64,000 bases of DNA, from the NCBI GenBank assembly GCA_039183205.1, contig JBCDBR010000009.1, positions 1-64,000 on the forward strand. Reading direction: 5' to 3'. The notes under the pieces were generated by a model. It made no database searches. It saw only the letters and a list, made by a program, of their open reading frames with translations, and was not told the DNA's origin. The DNA comes from HKCCE3408 sp039183205. Lineage in GTDB: Bacteria > Pseudomonadota > Alphaproteobacteria > Rhodobacterales > Rhodobacteraceae. Positions 1 through 8,064 of this stretch are shown here, in pieces (positions within the stretch are counted from its first letter, which is position 1; every line of letters begins with the position of its first letter). The position numbers and the translations under genes were made by a program.

Positions 1-1
1 C

Positions 2-229
2 CACATGTTCAAAATCCCGATCCAAGCGGCCATCGGCGGCAAAGTCATCGCCCGGGAGACCTTGTCAGCGTTGCGCAAAGACGTGACCGCCAAATGCTAC
101 GGCGGCGACGCCACGCGAAAGAAGAAACTGCTGGAGAAGCAGAAGGCGGGCAAGAAGAAGATGCGCCAGTTCGGAAAGGTAGAAATCCCCCAAAGCGCGT
201 TCATTAATGCGCTTAAGATGGACGGCTAA
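2..229 (+). CDS. lepA: Elongation factor 4 (LepA), C-terminal part only
   Basis: This is the last 75 or so codons of the ribosomal back-translocase EF4, a GTPase that acts on stalled ribosomes. The visible part matches the LepA-specific C-terminal domain: GGKVIARETLSALRKDV, then the AKCYGGDATRKKKLLEKQKAGKK stretch rich in Lys (quoted in pieces), ending at Met-Asp-Gly. That domain reaches into the peptidyl-transferase centre. The GTPase and EF2-like domains lie upstream, outside the window. The frame is open to the left edge, so the ATG at position 5 is internal and not a start. The identification is firm. Confidence 0.95.
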   Translation, partial: HMFKIPIQAAIGGKVIARETLSALRKDVTAKCYGGDATRKKKLLEKQKAGKKKMRQFGKVEIPQSAFINALKMDG

Positions 230-417
230 GGCCGACCGTTTCCGCCATTAAATTCCACCACCGTAACGCGCCGTAGGCTCTGATCGGGATGGCTTGGTTT
301 GTCTACATGAGCCCAGCATTCTTTCACTTGATATCGTCAAGCTGGCGAAAGTAGGAACCGGCGCACACCTAAAATTACGGCCAGTATTAAGTCCGCGTCG
401 AAAAGCCGTGGGCTAGT

Positions 418-453
418 CTCGCCAGCGACAAAGAAACGCTGGCGAGCTTTTTC
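418..453 (+). terminator. Rho-independent terminator, plus strand
   Basis: A perfect 10-bp stem (CTCGCCAGCG at 418-427 pairing with CGCTGGCGAG at 437-446) with a 9-base A-rich loop is followed by CTTTTTC. This reads as an intrinsic terminator for transcripts entering from the lepA side, although it lies about 190 bp past the lepA stop. On the minus strand no T-run follows the stem, so it is not an obvious terminator for the gene ending at 452. Confidence 0.7.
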
Positions 454-868
454 AGTCTGGGTACACCACCTCTGGATCCATCAGCTGTTTATTTGCAACA
501 GATCCGGAAACCTTAGCCCGTTCCCCGATAACCAAGCCAGAAACAAACTGTTTTCTGCCAGGATGATCGTTCGCCGCATCATCGGACACATAGGTATCTA
601 GTGCTGACCTAAGCGCCATTAATTCGCGCTCTCCAAGCAGCCAGCCCACAAATTCACCCAACATCTGAAGCCGATAACTTTCTGTTTCAGTTTGAACAGA
701 TGACCTAGCAATGAACTGTATGATTTCGCTTCGAAATCCCTCAGGATCCTTGCGTTCAAAGTCGCGCATGGCAATTTTGTCAGACCATTTGAAATCGCTA
801 AAGCGAACGGCTAACCGAGATGCGGACATCGTTTTATACCTTTCGAACGTGTTACCCCCCAATATCAT
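452..868 (-). CDS. Hypothetical protein, second gene of an unrecognised pair
   Basis: A 138-residue protein that I do not recognise. It begins MILGGNTFERYKTM and has no signal peptide or transmembrane segment. The middle is rich in charged and aromatic residues (RFSDFKWSDK, then RMLGEFVGWLLGERELMALRSAL-type helices) and looks soluble and helical. Its ATG shares four bases (ATGA, 865-868) with the stop codon of the upstream gene, and a G-rich Shine-Dalgarno (AAGGGGGGC) sits 7 or so bases upstream, so the two genes are very probably co-translated. Base composition is clearly less GC-rich than the metabolic genes further right, which suggests acquisition by transfer. Function unknown. Confidence 0.6.
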   Translation of the reverse strand: MILGGNTFERYKTMSASRLAVRFSDFKWSDKIAMRDFERKDPEGFRSEIIQFIARSSVQTETESYRLQMLGEFVGWLLGERELMALRSALDTYVSDDAANDHPGRKQFVSGLVIGERAKVSGSVANKQLMDPEVVYPD

Positions 869-1542
869 GCGACTTGCCCCCCCTTGTCTAGATATATTGG
901 CATGTTTATGCTTTTTGCCAACAGCTTGGCAATGTTTCGCGCTTGCTGTGCAGAGGGGCGCCGGTCAACTTCTCTGTGAAATCGCCCCGATTGAAAATTC
1001 ACAAACCAACGCTTTCGGCCATGATAGGTATCAATATAAAGTTCGCCTGCGGCCCGCGCTTGCAAACCATCTACCAGACATGGATGGCCAAGCTTACGTT
1101 CACCAGCAATCTGCACCGGGAAGTTTCGTCGCATAGGAAAACCACCGTCCACTTGCTGGTCCTCCACCTGGGCGAGCTCTTCAACTGCGACGAAGATACG
1201 CGCAAATCGATCCATCGCCCAAATGAGTGTGAAGCTGGTGGCTACGGCTTCAAACGGCTTATGTTGGCAAGCCTCGACAAACGCACGCATCATAGCACCG
1301 CAATCCTCGTCGAGTTCTCTAAGGGAGTCTGGCCTACGCTCCTTCTCCCATTCCATATCCGGTTCATCTTGCGTTTGACTGCGCGCATCTTTCAACGGGC
1401 CATAAAAATCATCTAAGTCCAAATCTGTGTCGGCAGCGTCGCTCAATGCACCAGCTTCCCTCGATAATAGGTCAGCAGCGCATAGTTCGACATAGCAATG
1501 AATACAACAGAAAAATTGCGTTTCACATAACACAATATTCAC
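865..1542 (-). CDS. Hypothetical protein, first gene of an unrecognised pair
   Basis: Up to 225 residues, no family recognised. The start is uncertain. The longest frame opens with GTG at 1542 but has no Shine-Dalgarno there and a Cys-rich N-terminus (FFCCIHC) that may not be translated. A TTG at 1446, preceded by GAGGGAAG, is a credible alternative that would give about 193 residues starting LSDAADTDLDLDDF. The central part is acidic (RELDEDCGAMM). The C-terminal part is basic and aromatic (ELYIDTYHGRKRWFVNF, then SAQQARNIAKLLAK) and could bind nucleic acid, but this is only composition. It overlaps the next gene by ATGA. Confidence 0.55.
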   Translation of the reverse strand: MNIVLCETQFFCCIHCYVELCAADLLSREAGALSDAADTDLDLDDFYGPLKDARSQTQDEPDMEWEKERRPDSLRELDEDCGAMMRAFVEACQHKPFEAVATSFTLIWAMDRFARIFVAVEELAQVEDQQVDGGFPMRRNFPVQIAGERKLGHPCLVDGLQARAAGELYIDTYHGRKRWFVNFQSGRFHREVDRRPSAQQARNIAKLLAKSINMPIYLDKGGQVA

Positions 1543-2865
1543 AAAAAATATACCGTTACGACGTCTCGGAGGTGAGCATTATTTACGCATGCTCCCAAGG
1601 AAAACCGCCTAAATCTGGCGCGTCCCCTCCAGAAGCCCAACCACCGAGATATCCTCCTTTGAGCCGCCCCCCAATCCAGCCGGTAGATGCCGGTCTCTGC
1701 GACTGCCGGCCGGAGCTCCCATCGACCGCGCCGTAGGCATGTCAGACCCCCCGGCCCTGCGATCTTCCACCCGCCAAATGGCAAACCTCGCTCACAAAAA
1801 TCCGCCCCCTTCCATATCCTCCAAATACTCAAATCGCCCGGCCTCCGCCAAGGCGCGACGACGGGCATTGAGAACCCCAGGCTTGGCCTCACCCCAGCCT
1901 CGGTCGGTCACGGCAAAGGCATACCGGCTTGCGCGTGCTGTTTTTCGCCGCTCCGATACCCGTTCACACCCGCAGCGCAGGACCCGCCGCGCGCCCGAAG
2001 CGGTTTGCGCAAAAAAAAGCGCGTGCCACGCCAACAACCGGTCGACTGCGCGTTCGCAGACGCAGCAAGTCAGCCCCGGTAAACACTTTTCTCAAACTGC
2101 TCAAAACTTACCCACAATCTTACCAACTCTTTGATCCCCAACATATTTCCACGCGGGGTAAAATCCCCCTTGTCAGCGATGGTGATCTTGATTGATGGTC
2201 AGGCATCGGCGCGGTTTTCATCGACCACGCCAGATGCGCGGCGGCCTCTTGGTGGGCGGAAGCGGTGAGAGATCGAAGGGCAACCTTCGGAGGATCGCCA
2301 GGGAAGCGGACCAGGGCGCAGGCGGAGCCAACGGAGACACGAGCTCTGACGGACCCGTTTGATGCAAAAGGGCAATCGCGGGCTGTGACCGGGGGGAGCC
2401 TCGGAGACAGTGCCAGATGCGGCGACGTGTCTGGGGCCGGGGCCGAGCGCGAGCTGGGTTGTGGGTATCTGACACGGAGACGTGGAGGATTGCGGCGCAG
2501 GCGGCCTCAACCGCGCGCGTCGTCCACGGGTTGAAAGACGTGTGGGACAGAGGTCATCGGTAACGGCGGCCTCGACTGGACCGGGAACCCTTCGGGGGGC
2601 CAATGGTACAGCGGAGACGTCAGGGTGTTCCTATCGGAGCAGATGCATGAGGACCGCGTCCAAAAGCACCTGGCGTCTTCTTCCGGTCAGGCCTTCGTTT
2701 CGCAAGAAACGGGGCCTGCCGGTGTGAGTCGCGCCGACAAGCCCCGAATGTCAGTAATGCAAACCGCGTCGCTTTCGCACCTGTATGTTGCGTTTAGCGG
2801 CCACACCCCCGGCGTGCAAACAAAATCTTGTGTCACATTCGACATAGATGCCCATAGGCTGCGGC
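1543..2865. other. 1.3 kb stretch without a supportable gene
   Basis: Open frames here are short, overlap on both strands and have Arg/Pro/Gly-heavy translations typical of non-coding high-GC DNA, so I call no gene. Two things can be seen. Read on the minus strand, 1809-1833 contains GAGTATTTGGAGGATATGG, which I recall as resembling a sequence often found between genes in Rhodobacterales (memory, not checked). Positions 2080-2160 are a local AT-rich patch containing TTACCCACA (2108-2116), one mismatch from a DnaA box. The stretch may be a decayed region, long leader or spacer. Confidence 0.4.
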
Positions 2866-3213
2866 TCACTCGGTCTCCGTCAGCGTCTCAAGCCGGGCCT
2901 CAAGCTCAGCGATCCGGGCGCGCAACGCCGTCGCCGCGCGTCTTTTCGCAACCTCCGTATCCTGGTGCTTTTCGCGCAGTTTTTGCACAGCTTCCAGGTT
3001 GGTTTCATCCACCTTCATCGCGGTTGCCAGTTCCAACACCGCGTCGGTGAGCGCGCCCAATTGCGAGCCGTAACCCCAGACGGAGGTGACGATCTCGCGT
3101 TCGAATTCCGGGATACCTTTCATCTGGGAAAACCAGCCCGGCAGGATGTCTTAGGTCACATCGCCAGAAAGCGGAAACTCGATCTTGGGTGCATAAGCAA
3201 GAAATGGGTTCAT
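2866..3213 (-). pseudogene. Small coiled-coil protein gene interrupted by an in-frame TAA
   Basis: An ATG at 3213-3211 opens a frame reading MNPFLAYAPKIEFPLSGDVT, then TAA (3153-3151), then DILPGWFSQMKGIPEFERE and on to a charged coiled-coil tail (KLREKHQDTEVAKRRAATAL, ARIAELEARLETL) ending at 2866. The reading frame is the same before and after the stop, with no indel needed. Without the stop it would be a 115-residue protein. The pattern SGDVT-x-DI suggests that the TAA replaced a sense codon, most simply CAA (Gln). Either the gene is a fresh pseudogene, or an 85-residue product is made by restart at the ATG at 3123, which lacks a clear ribosome binding site. I recognise the style of the protein as a small conserved Rhodobacterales family but know no function. 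Confidence 0.6.
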
Positions 3214-3279
3214 CGGGAAAGACCTTTTTGCTGAGACTGCCCGAACCATCGCAATGCGGCACGCGGCTGGCAAGTGGTC

Positions 3280-4032
3280 TCAGTGGTCCAAATACGCTTC
3301 AACCGCGGCTTGGAATTCGCGCGGCTTTTCGGCGTGAAGCCAATGTCCCGCGCCGGTGACTTTAGCAAATGTTGCCTTTGGAAACAGGCGTTTGATCTGG
3401 GCGCGATGGGAGGGCAGGACATAATCGGACGCGCCGCCGGACAAAAACAATGTTGCATTCGAATACGGCCCCTCGATATCGGGCCAACCGATGATCTTCG
3501 GCATCTCAGCGGCCAAAACATCCAGGTTCAACAGCCATCGCCGCCCGCGCAGATCTAGGGATTGAAGCAGAAAGGCCCGTACGCCCGGTTCGGCGATCTG
3601 GGCCGTCAGCGCCGCATCCGCCTGCGATCGGGTGTCAATCGCGGACAGATCAAGACCCTGCATCGCCGCAATCAAATGCAATTGCGTATGGCTGTAGGCG
3701 ACCGGGGCGATATCGGCGACAACCAAGCGGCGCACGAGGTTTGGGTGCGACAGGGCCAAAACCATCGCCGCCTTTCCACCCATCGAATGACCGATCACGT
3801 CCGCCACGCCACAATGGGCGGCGATGACTTTCGCCAAATCGTCGGCCATATCGACGTAAGTGTTGGTGTCCGCTCGAAAGCTCTCGCCGTGATTGCGCAT
3901 GTCCACCGTCAGGATACGGCGCGTTTCCGCCATGCGTTTGCTGATCGCGCCCCAGTTCCGCGCCGAGCCAAAAAGGCCGTGAACGATCACGACGGGCACA
4001 TCACCTTGGCCTTGATCGACGACGCGTAGCAT
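3280..4032 (-). CDS. Alpha/beta-fold hydrolase (YbfF-like esterase)
   Basis: A 250-residue soluble hydrolase probably acting on small acyl esters. The oxyanion-hole segment VIVHGLFGSARNW lies near residues 16-28, the nucleophile elbow GHSMGG places Ser83, and the histidine is in GAGHWLHAEKP near residue 229. Motif spacing and length fit the YbfF/abhydrolase family. The frame extends upstream to 4068, but the ATG at 4032 is preferred because it gives the canonical N-terminus MLRVVDQG and overlaps the stop of the upstream frame as TAATG. That upstream frame is the decayed pirin gene, so coupling may be a relic of a former operon. The substrate cannot be told from sequence. Confidence 0.85.
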   Translation of the reverse strand: MLRVVDQGQGDVPVVIVHGLFGSARNWGAISKRMAETRRILTVDMRNHGESFRADTNTYVDMADDLAKVIAAHCGVADVIGHSMGGKAAMVLALSHPNLVRRLVVADIAPVAYSHTQLHLIAAMQGLDLSAIDTRSQADAALTAQIAEPGVRAFLLQSLDLRGRRWLLNLDVLAAEMPKIIGWPDIEGPYSNATLFLSGGASDYVLPSHRAQIKRLFPKATFAKVTGAGHWLHAEKPREFQAAVEAYLDH

Positions 4033-4779
4033 TAGCGCACCGCCGCGATGAACGCGCCGCGACGCCAATCCCGCATGGGCGTGCGGATGTCTTCTTGCGG
4101 GCTCATCACACGCGGTGCGGGCCAGGCGACAGGCTCTTCGCGTGGGGCGCCGGAGATTAGCAAAACCCGGACGCCTTCCGGGCCTGCGCGCAATCGCGTC
4201 TCATCGCCAGTCCCAAATCGCGCCAAGGACCGGTTACCGGAAAGATCGTGAATATTCACATCCCGCCCCATCGCTTCCTTTTCCAAACGAAGACTTCGCG
4301 TGTTGCTGGCATCCGCAAACTGCGCAGCCCTCTCGAATACATACACAAAAGCCTGGCGATAGGTATCGATCTTGCAAGTCTTTTGCACAGCTCGCGGCAT
4401 GCAGCCTTCCAGCCCCAATATCGGGCGGCAATTCTAAATTTAAAATTCCGGACCCGGCCGGCATCTATGGCACCGATCCCTCCCCGCGATGGCCGGTATT
4501 GTCCAAGCTGTCATGAACGGTAACGGTGCCGTCCAACACAAAGGTGAATTTTGCTATTCCCGGGTGAGAAGGGAGCGCTTGGAGACGGGTCGCCGGATCA
4601 TCGTTGCGAAAATCGTCAAACAGCAAAAACGGATCCACCTCCGACGGGTCTCGAAAGCCGCAGGCGCGGCGCCGAGGCACGCCCGCGCCTTGCATGGTTA
4701 CATGCGTCGTAGCGACCCAAGATATGTCGGCGACAGGCGGGACAGGCACTGCGATTGACCCTGAGATCGGGTAAAACAA
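4032..4779 (-). pseudogene. Pirin-family gene, decayed
   Basis: Three pieces of one pirin can be read in order. The N-terminal cupin begins at 4779 and contains VDPFLLFDDFRNDDPA and the HDSLDNTG segment, but the metal-binding HPHRG motif of the family is degraded to SHPGI. In the same frame a TAG (4467-4465) stands where the family has Trp, followed by MPAGSGILNLELPPDIGAGRLH, the next conserved pirin block. Then a large internal deletion and a frame change lead to the C-terminal cupin (AFVYVFERAAQFADAS, GTGDETRLRAGPEGVRVLL, EPVAWPAPRVMSPQEDIR) ending at 4032. A nonsense codon, a deletion, a frameshift and lost metal ligands together make function very unlikely. It precedes the hydrolase on the same strand. 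Confidence 0.85.
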
Positions 4780-4795
4780 TCAATGGGACGGCGAC

Positions 4796-5749
4796 ATGGA
4801 AATTGGGTTCATCGGTTTGGGAAATGTTGGGGCGAAGCTCTGTGGGACGTTGCTGCGCAACGGATGGCCCGTAACGGTTGCTGACCTCGATCCCGATAAG
4901 GTCGCTGGAATTGTGGCTGCGGGTGCGCAGGCAGGAACGACCCCAGCGGCGATCATGGCGGCGTGTGACATCGTGATTACCTGCCTGCCGCGCCCGGACA
5001 TCTCGGCTTCGGTGGTTGAGGGCCCGGACGGGCTCTTGGCTGCGGCGGGGCCCGGCAAGACTTGGCTGGAGATGAGCACAACCGATGCCGATGAGGTGCG
5101 CCGTCTGGGCGGTATGATCATCGATGCCGGCGGCGGCGCTGTGGATTGCCCGGTTTCGGGCGGCTGCCATCGCGCGGGAACCGGCAATATCTCGATTTTT
5201 GCCGGGTGCGATCGCGCGACCTTTGAAAAGGTCTTGCCGGTCTTGACCACGATGGGGCGCCGCGTTTTGCATACCGGGGACATCGGCACCGCCTCGATCT
5301 TGAAGGTTGTCACCAATTATTTGGCGACCGCGAATTTGGTCAGCTGTTGCGAGGCGTTGGCCGTGGCCGGCGGCGCGGGTCTCGATCTCAGCACCGCGTA
5401 TGAGGCCATCGCGATCTCATCCGGGACCTCATTCGTGCATGAAACCGAAAGCCAAGTCATCTTGAATGGCAGCCGGGATATTTCTTTCACGATGGATCTT
5501 GTGGCCAAGGATATCGGTCTGTTCCAACGCGTCGCGGATCGCGCCGGCGTGCCGGTGGAACTCAACCCGCTGCTGATCGATACCTTTGCCGACGGGATCG
5601 ACCGGTACGGCCCGCGCGAATTGAGCCCAAACATCATCCGGCGCTTGGAAGACGCGACGGGGCTGGATATCCGCGCGCGCGGTTTTCCCGCCGAAATGAC
5701 CGATGACGAACCGGAAATGGCCGGCGCTGAGGTCATTGTTCGGCGCTAG
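4796..5749 (+). CDS. 3-hydroxyisobutyrate dehydrogenase-family oxidoreductase
   Basis: A 317-residue NAD(P)-dependent beta-hydroxyacid dehydrogenase. The Rossmann motif GFIGLGNVG is at residues 4-12, the substrate-binding block DCPVSGGCHRAGTG near 117-130, and the catalytic lysine is Lys170 in GTASILKVVTNYL. The protein is about 20 residues longer than typical 3-hydroxyisobutyrate dehydrogenases, with a charged tail (EMTDDEPEMAGAE). Members reduce or oxidise small beta-hydroxyacids such as 3-hydroxyisobutyrate or tartronate semialdehyde, and the substrate here is not determinable. It is divergent from the decayed pirin gene. A second family member is encoded at 50816-51697. Confidence 0.9.
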   Translation: MEIGFIGLGNVGAKLCGTLLRNGWPVTVADLDPDKVAGIVAAGAQAGTTPAAIMAACDIVITCLPRPDISASVVEGPDGLLAAAGPGKTWLEMSTTDADEVRRLGGMIIDAGGGAVDCPVSGGCHRAGTGNISIFAGCDRATFEKVLPVLTTMGRRVLHTGDIGTASILKVVTNYLATANLVSCCEALAVAGGAGLDLSTAYEAIAISSGTSFVHETESQVILNGSRDISFTMDLVAKDIGLFQRVADRAGVPVELNPLLIDTFADGIDRYGPRELSPNIIRRLEDATGLDIRARGFPAEMTDDEPEMAGAEVIVRR

Positions 5750-5788
5750 GCCTTTCGCCGCGGCGTCGTCCGGCCTATGAGGCCAAGC

Positions 5789-6268
5789 ATGTCAGATCGG
5801 ATCATCGCGCGCCTCACGCCCACGCCCGCCAGACGGGCCACCGCAGCTATTGCTCCTGGCGGACTTGGTGGCGTTATTTTGTGGCTCGCCGTGCAACAGC
5901 CGGCGCAATCGGCCCCGTTTTTGGGTCTTCTTTTGGTCATCGCGCTGGTGTGTCTGGGCTTGGCCTATAGGGCCTGGCGCGCCACTGCAACCTATCTCGA
6001 ACTAACGCCGGAGGTGCTTCGCGAAGCCACCGGCCGAGAGCTTTGCCAGTTGGCCGATGTTGCGCGCGTGGAAAGCAGCTTGCTGTCGTGGAAACCCGCA
6101 GGCGGCTTCGCGGTTCACCTTAAAACGCCCGCCGGGCGCGCCTGGGCGCCGGGCCTTTGGTGGCGCTTGGGTCGCCGCGTGATGGTCGGCGGCGCCACCA
6201 ATAGCGGCGAAGCCAAGGCGATGGCCGATCTGATGCGCATCGAACTTGCGCGCCAAGCCCAAAAATAA
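5789..6268 (+). CDS. Hypothetical membrane protein, possible bacterial PH-like domain
   Basis: A 159-residue protein. Two hydrophobic segments, about residues 19-37 and 43-62, are followed by a soluble tail (AWRATATYLELTPEVLREATGRELCQLADVARVE) whose alternation resembles the bacterial PH-like domains found in small membrane proteins. That likeness is an impression, not a match. The ATG at 5789 is chosen over one at 5777 because GAGG lies six bases upstream of it. It follows the dehydrogenase gene by 39 bp on the same strand and could share its transcript. Function unknown. Confidence 0.65.
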   Translation: MSDRIIARLTPTPARRATAAIAPGGLGGVILWLAVQQPAQSAPFLGLLLVIALVCLGLAYRAWRATATYLELTPEVLREATGRELCQLADVARVESSLLSWKPAGGFAVHLKTPAGRAWAPGLWWRLGRRVMVGGATNSGEAKAMADLMRIELARQAQK

Positions 6269-6408
6269 CGCGCACGATCCCGGCCAGCATCTGAACCAAA
6301 GACCCGGCGGAAAATCGGAATTGGCCGGGCACGGGCGGACCCTCGCGCCAAGCAGGCCAGCTTCGCAGAAGGTTTGCGATGTGACGCCACCGGGAATTTC
6401 CGGGTGTG

Positions 6409-7836
6409 TTAAAGACCCTTCGCGCGATAGCTTTCCGCGACGCGCTCGATCGATACCAAATACCCGGCCATGCGCAGATCATGCACGTCGTTACGCCGGT
6501 GCCAGACCTCACGCATGGACTGATAGGCCTCACGCATCGTGTCATCAAGACCGGAGCGGACCAATTCAAGCTCTCCTGCGCCGCGCAGATATTGCTCTTT
6601 GAAACCGGGCTCCAATTGCCAGCCCACGCCACTATCCTTCGACAGGCGCTCCAGTTCGTTGACCAAAAGCAAATGGCGCGATTCCTCTTGGCGGCGCTGC
6701 ATCCGGCCGAACCGGATATGGCTGAGGTTCTTGACCCATTCGAAATAGCTGACGGTGACGCCGCCGGCATTGGCATAAAGGTCCGGGATGATGACAACGC
6801 CCCGTTTGCGTAGGATTTCATCGGCACCGGCAGTGACCGGGCCGTTTGCCGCCTCAATGATCAGCTTTGCTTGAATGCGCTCTGCATTGCTCATGTTGAT
6901 CACACCTTCGAGTGCTGCGGGGATCAAAATATCGCAGGGTTCTTCCAAGGCGCCCGTGCCGTTTTCGAGATAGGTGCCGTGCGGACAGCCGTTCACGCCG
7001 CCATGTTTGGCAATCCATTCGCGGACGGCCTCAATATCCAAACCCTCCGCCTTAAAAAGCGCACCATCGCGCTCAATCACATGGGTGATGATGCACCCAT
7101 CCTCTTGGCTCAGAAACAGCGCAGCATGATAGCCGACATTGCCCAGCCCCTGAACGATGACGCGCTTTCCATCCAGGCTGCCGGACAGACGTGCGGCCGC
7201 GACGTCTTCTGGATGGCGAAAGAACTCTTGCAAGGCGTATTCGACGCCGCGTCCGGTCGCCTCGACCCGGCCTTGGATGCCGCCGGCATGGGGCGGTTTG
7301 CCAGTAACACATGCCCGCGCGTTGATATCGGTCGTATTCATGCGGGCGTATTGGTCCGCCATGATCGCCATTTCGCGTTCACCGGTGCCCATATCGGGCG
7401 CGGGTACATTTTGGCTTGGGTTGATCAGATCGCGTTTGATCAACTCATAGGCAAAGCGCCGCGTGATCTGCTCCATCTCATGTTCTTCGTATTCCCGGGG
7501 ATCGATGCACAAGCCGCCTTTGGAGCCGCCAAAGGGCGCCTCAACAAGGGCGCATTTGAACGTCATGAGCGAGGCCAGCGCCTCCACCTCGTCTTGGTTG
7601 ACATTGATGGCGTAGCGAATACCGCCCTTTACAGGCTCCATATGTTCGGAATGCACGGACCGATAGCCGGTGAACGTGCGCATCTCGCCGCGTAATCTGA
7701 CCCCGAACCTGACGGTGTATGTGGAGTTACACACCCTTATCTTCTCTTCGAGCCCTGGCGGCAATTCTATCAATGCCGCAGCGCGGTTGAACATCATTTC
7801 AACGGATTGGCGGAAGCTTGGTTCAGGTGCAGACAT
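6409..7836 (-). CDS. gdhA: Glu/Leu/Phe/Val dehydrogenase family protein (glutamate dehydrogenase)
   Basis: A 475-residue amino-acid dehydrogenase that reversibly deaminates an amino acid, most likely glutamate to 2-oxoglutarate and ammonia, with NAD(P). The substrate-site lysines are Lys70 (MEPVKGGIRYA), Lys94 (MTFKCALVEAPFGG) and Lys106 (GGSKGG). The catalytic aspartate is Asp148 in VPAPDMGTGE. The dinucleotide fold is marked by VQGLGNVGYHA. The C-terminal section is longer than in leucine dehydrogenases, which favours glutamate. The frame extends to 7947, but the ATG at 7836 has GGAGAGAG eight bases before it and gives the usual N-terminus. It is divergent from the pilus genes with a 228-bp shared upstream region. 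Confidence 0.9.
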   Translation of the reverse strand: MSAPEPSFRQSVEMMFNRAAALIELPPGLEEKIRVCNSTYTVRFGVRLRGEMRTFTGYRSVHSEHMEPVKGGIRYAINVNQDEVEALASLMTFKCALVEAPFGGSKGGLCIDPREYEEHEMEQITRRFAYELIKRDLINPSQNVPAPDMGTGEREMAIMADQYARMNTTDINARACVTGKPPHAGGIQGRVEATGRGVEYALQEFFRHPEDVAAARLSGSLDGKRVIVQGLGNVGYHAALFLSQEDGCIITHVIERDGALFKAEGLDIEAVREWIAKHGGVNGCPHGTYLENGTGALEEPCDILIPAALEGVINMSNAERIQAKLIIEAANGPVTAGADEILRKRGVVIIPDLYANAGGVTVSYFEWVKNLSHIRFGRMQRRQEESRHLLLVNELERLSKDSGVGWQLEPGFKEQYLRGAGELELVRSGLDDTMREAYQSMREVWHRRNDVHDLRMAGYLVSIERVAESYRAKGL

Positions 7837-8064
7837 GGTTCTCTCTCTCCGGGGCGGCAGGCCGCTTTGGACGACCTTAGACGACCCTAGCGCGCAAATC
7901 ACTGCAAGAAGATGAAGCCGAACAGGCCGCCCCCGTTTGTTGCGCATCTCGGAACACCCCGTTTCTTGCCGTGTGCTGCCCCATTCTTGCCCAGATTCAC
8001 GTGCAGATCGTGGATCGGGAATGTGTGCACACGCTTAGGGACCGATAACGTCGGGATATTTGTT

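Noticed and set aside
943..1416. Plus-strand frame of 157 codons opposite the hypothetical gene pair
   Set aside because: No ribosome binding site and no motif. The minus-strand pair has the ATGA overlap and a strong Shine-Dalgarno, so it is preferred.
2100..2160. Possible replication origin (TTACCCACA in an AT-rich patch)
   Set aside because: Only one near-match to a DnaA box, no cluster, and no dnaA, hemE, parAB or repABC gene nearby.
4465..4779. Short frame as an independent small protein
   Set aside because: It is the N-terminal pirin segment; the frame continues past a TAG into the next pirin block.
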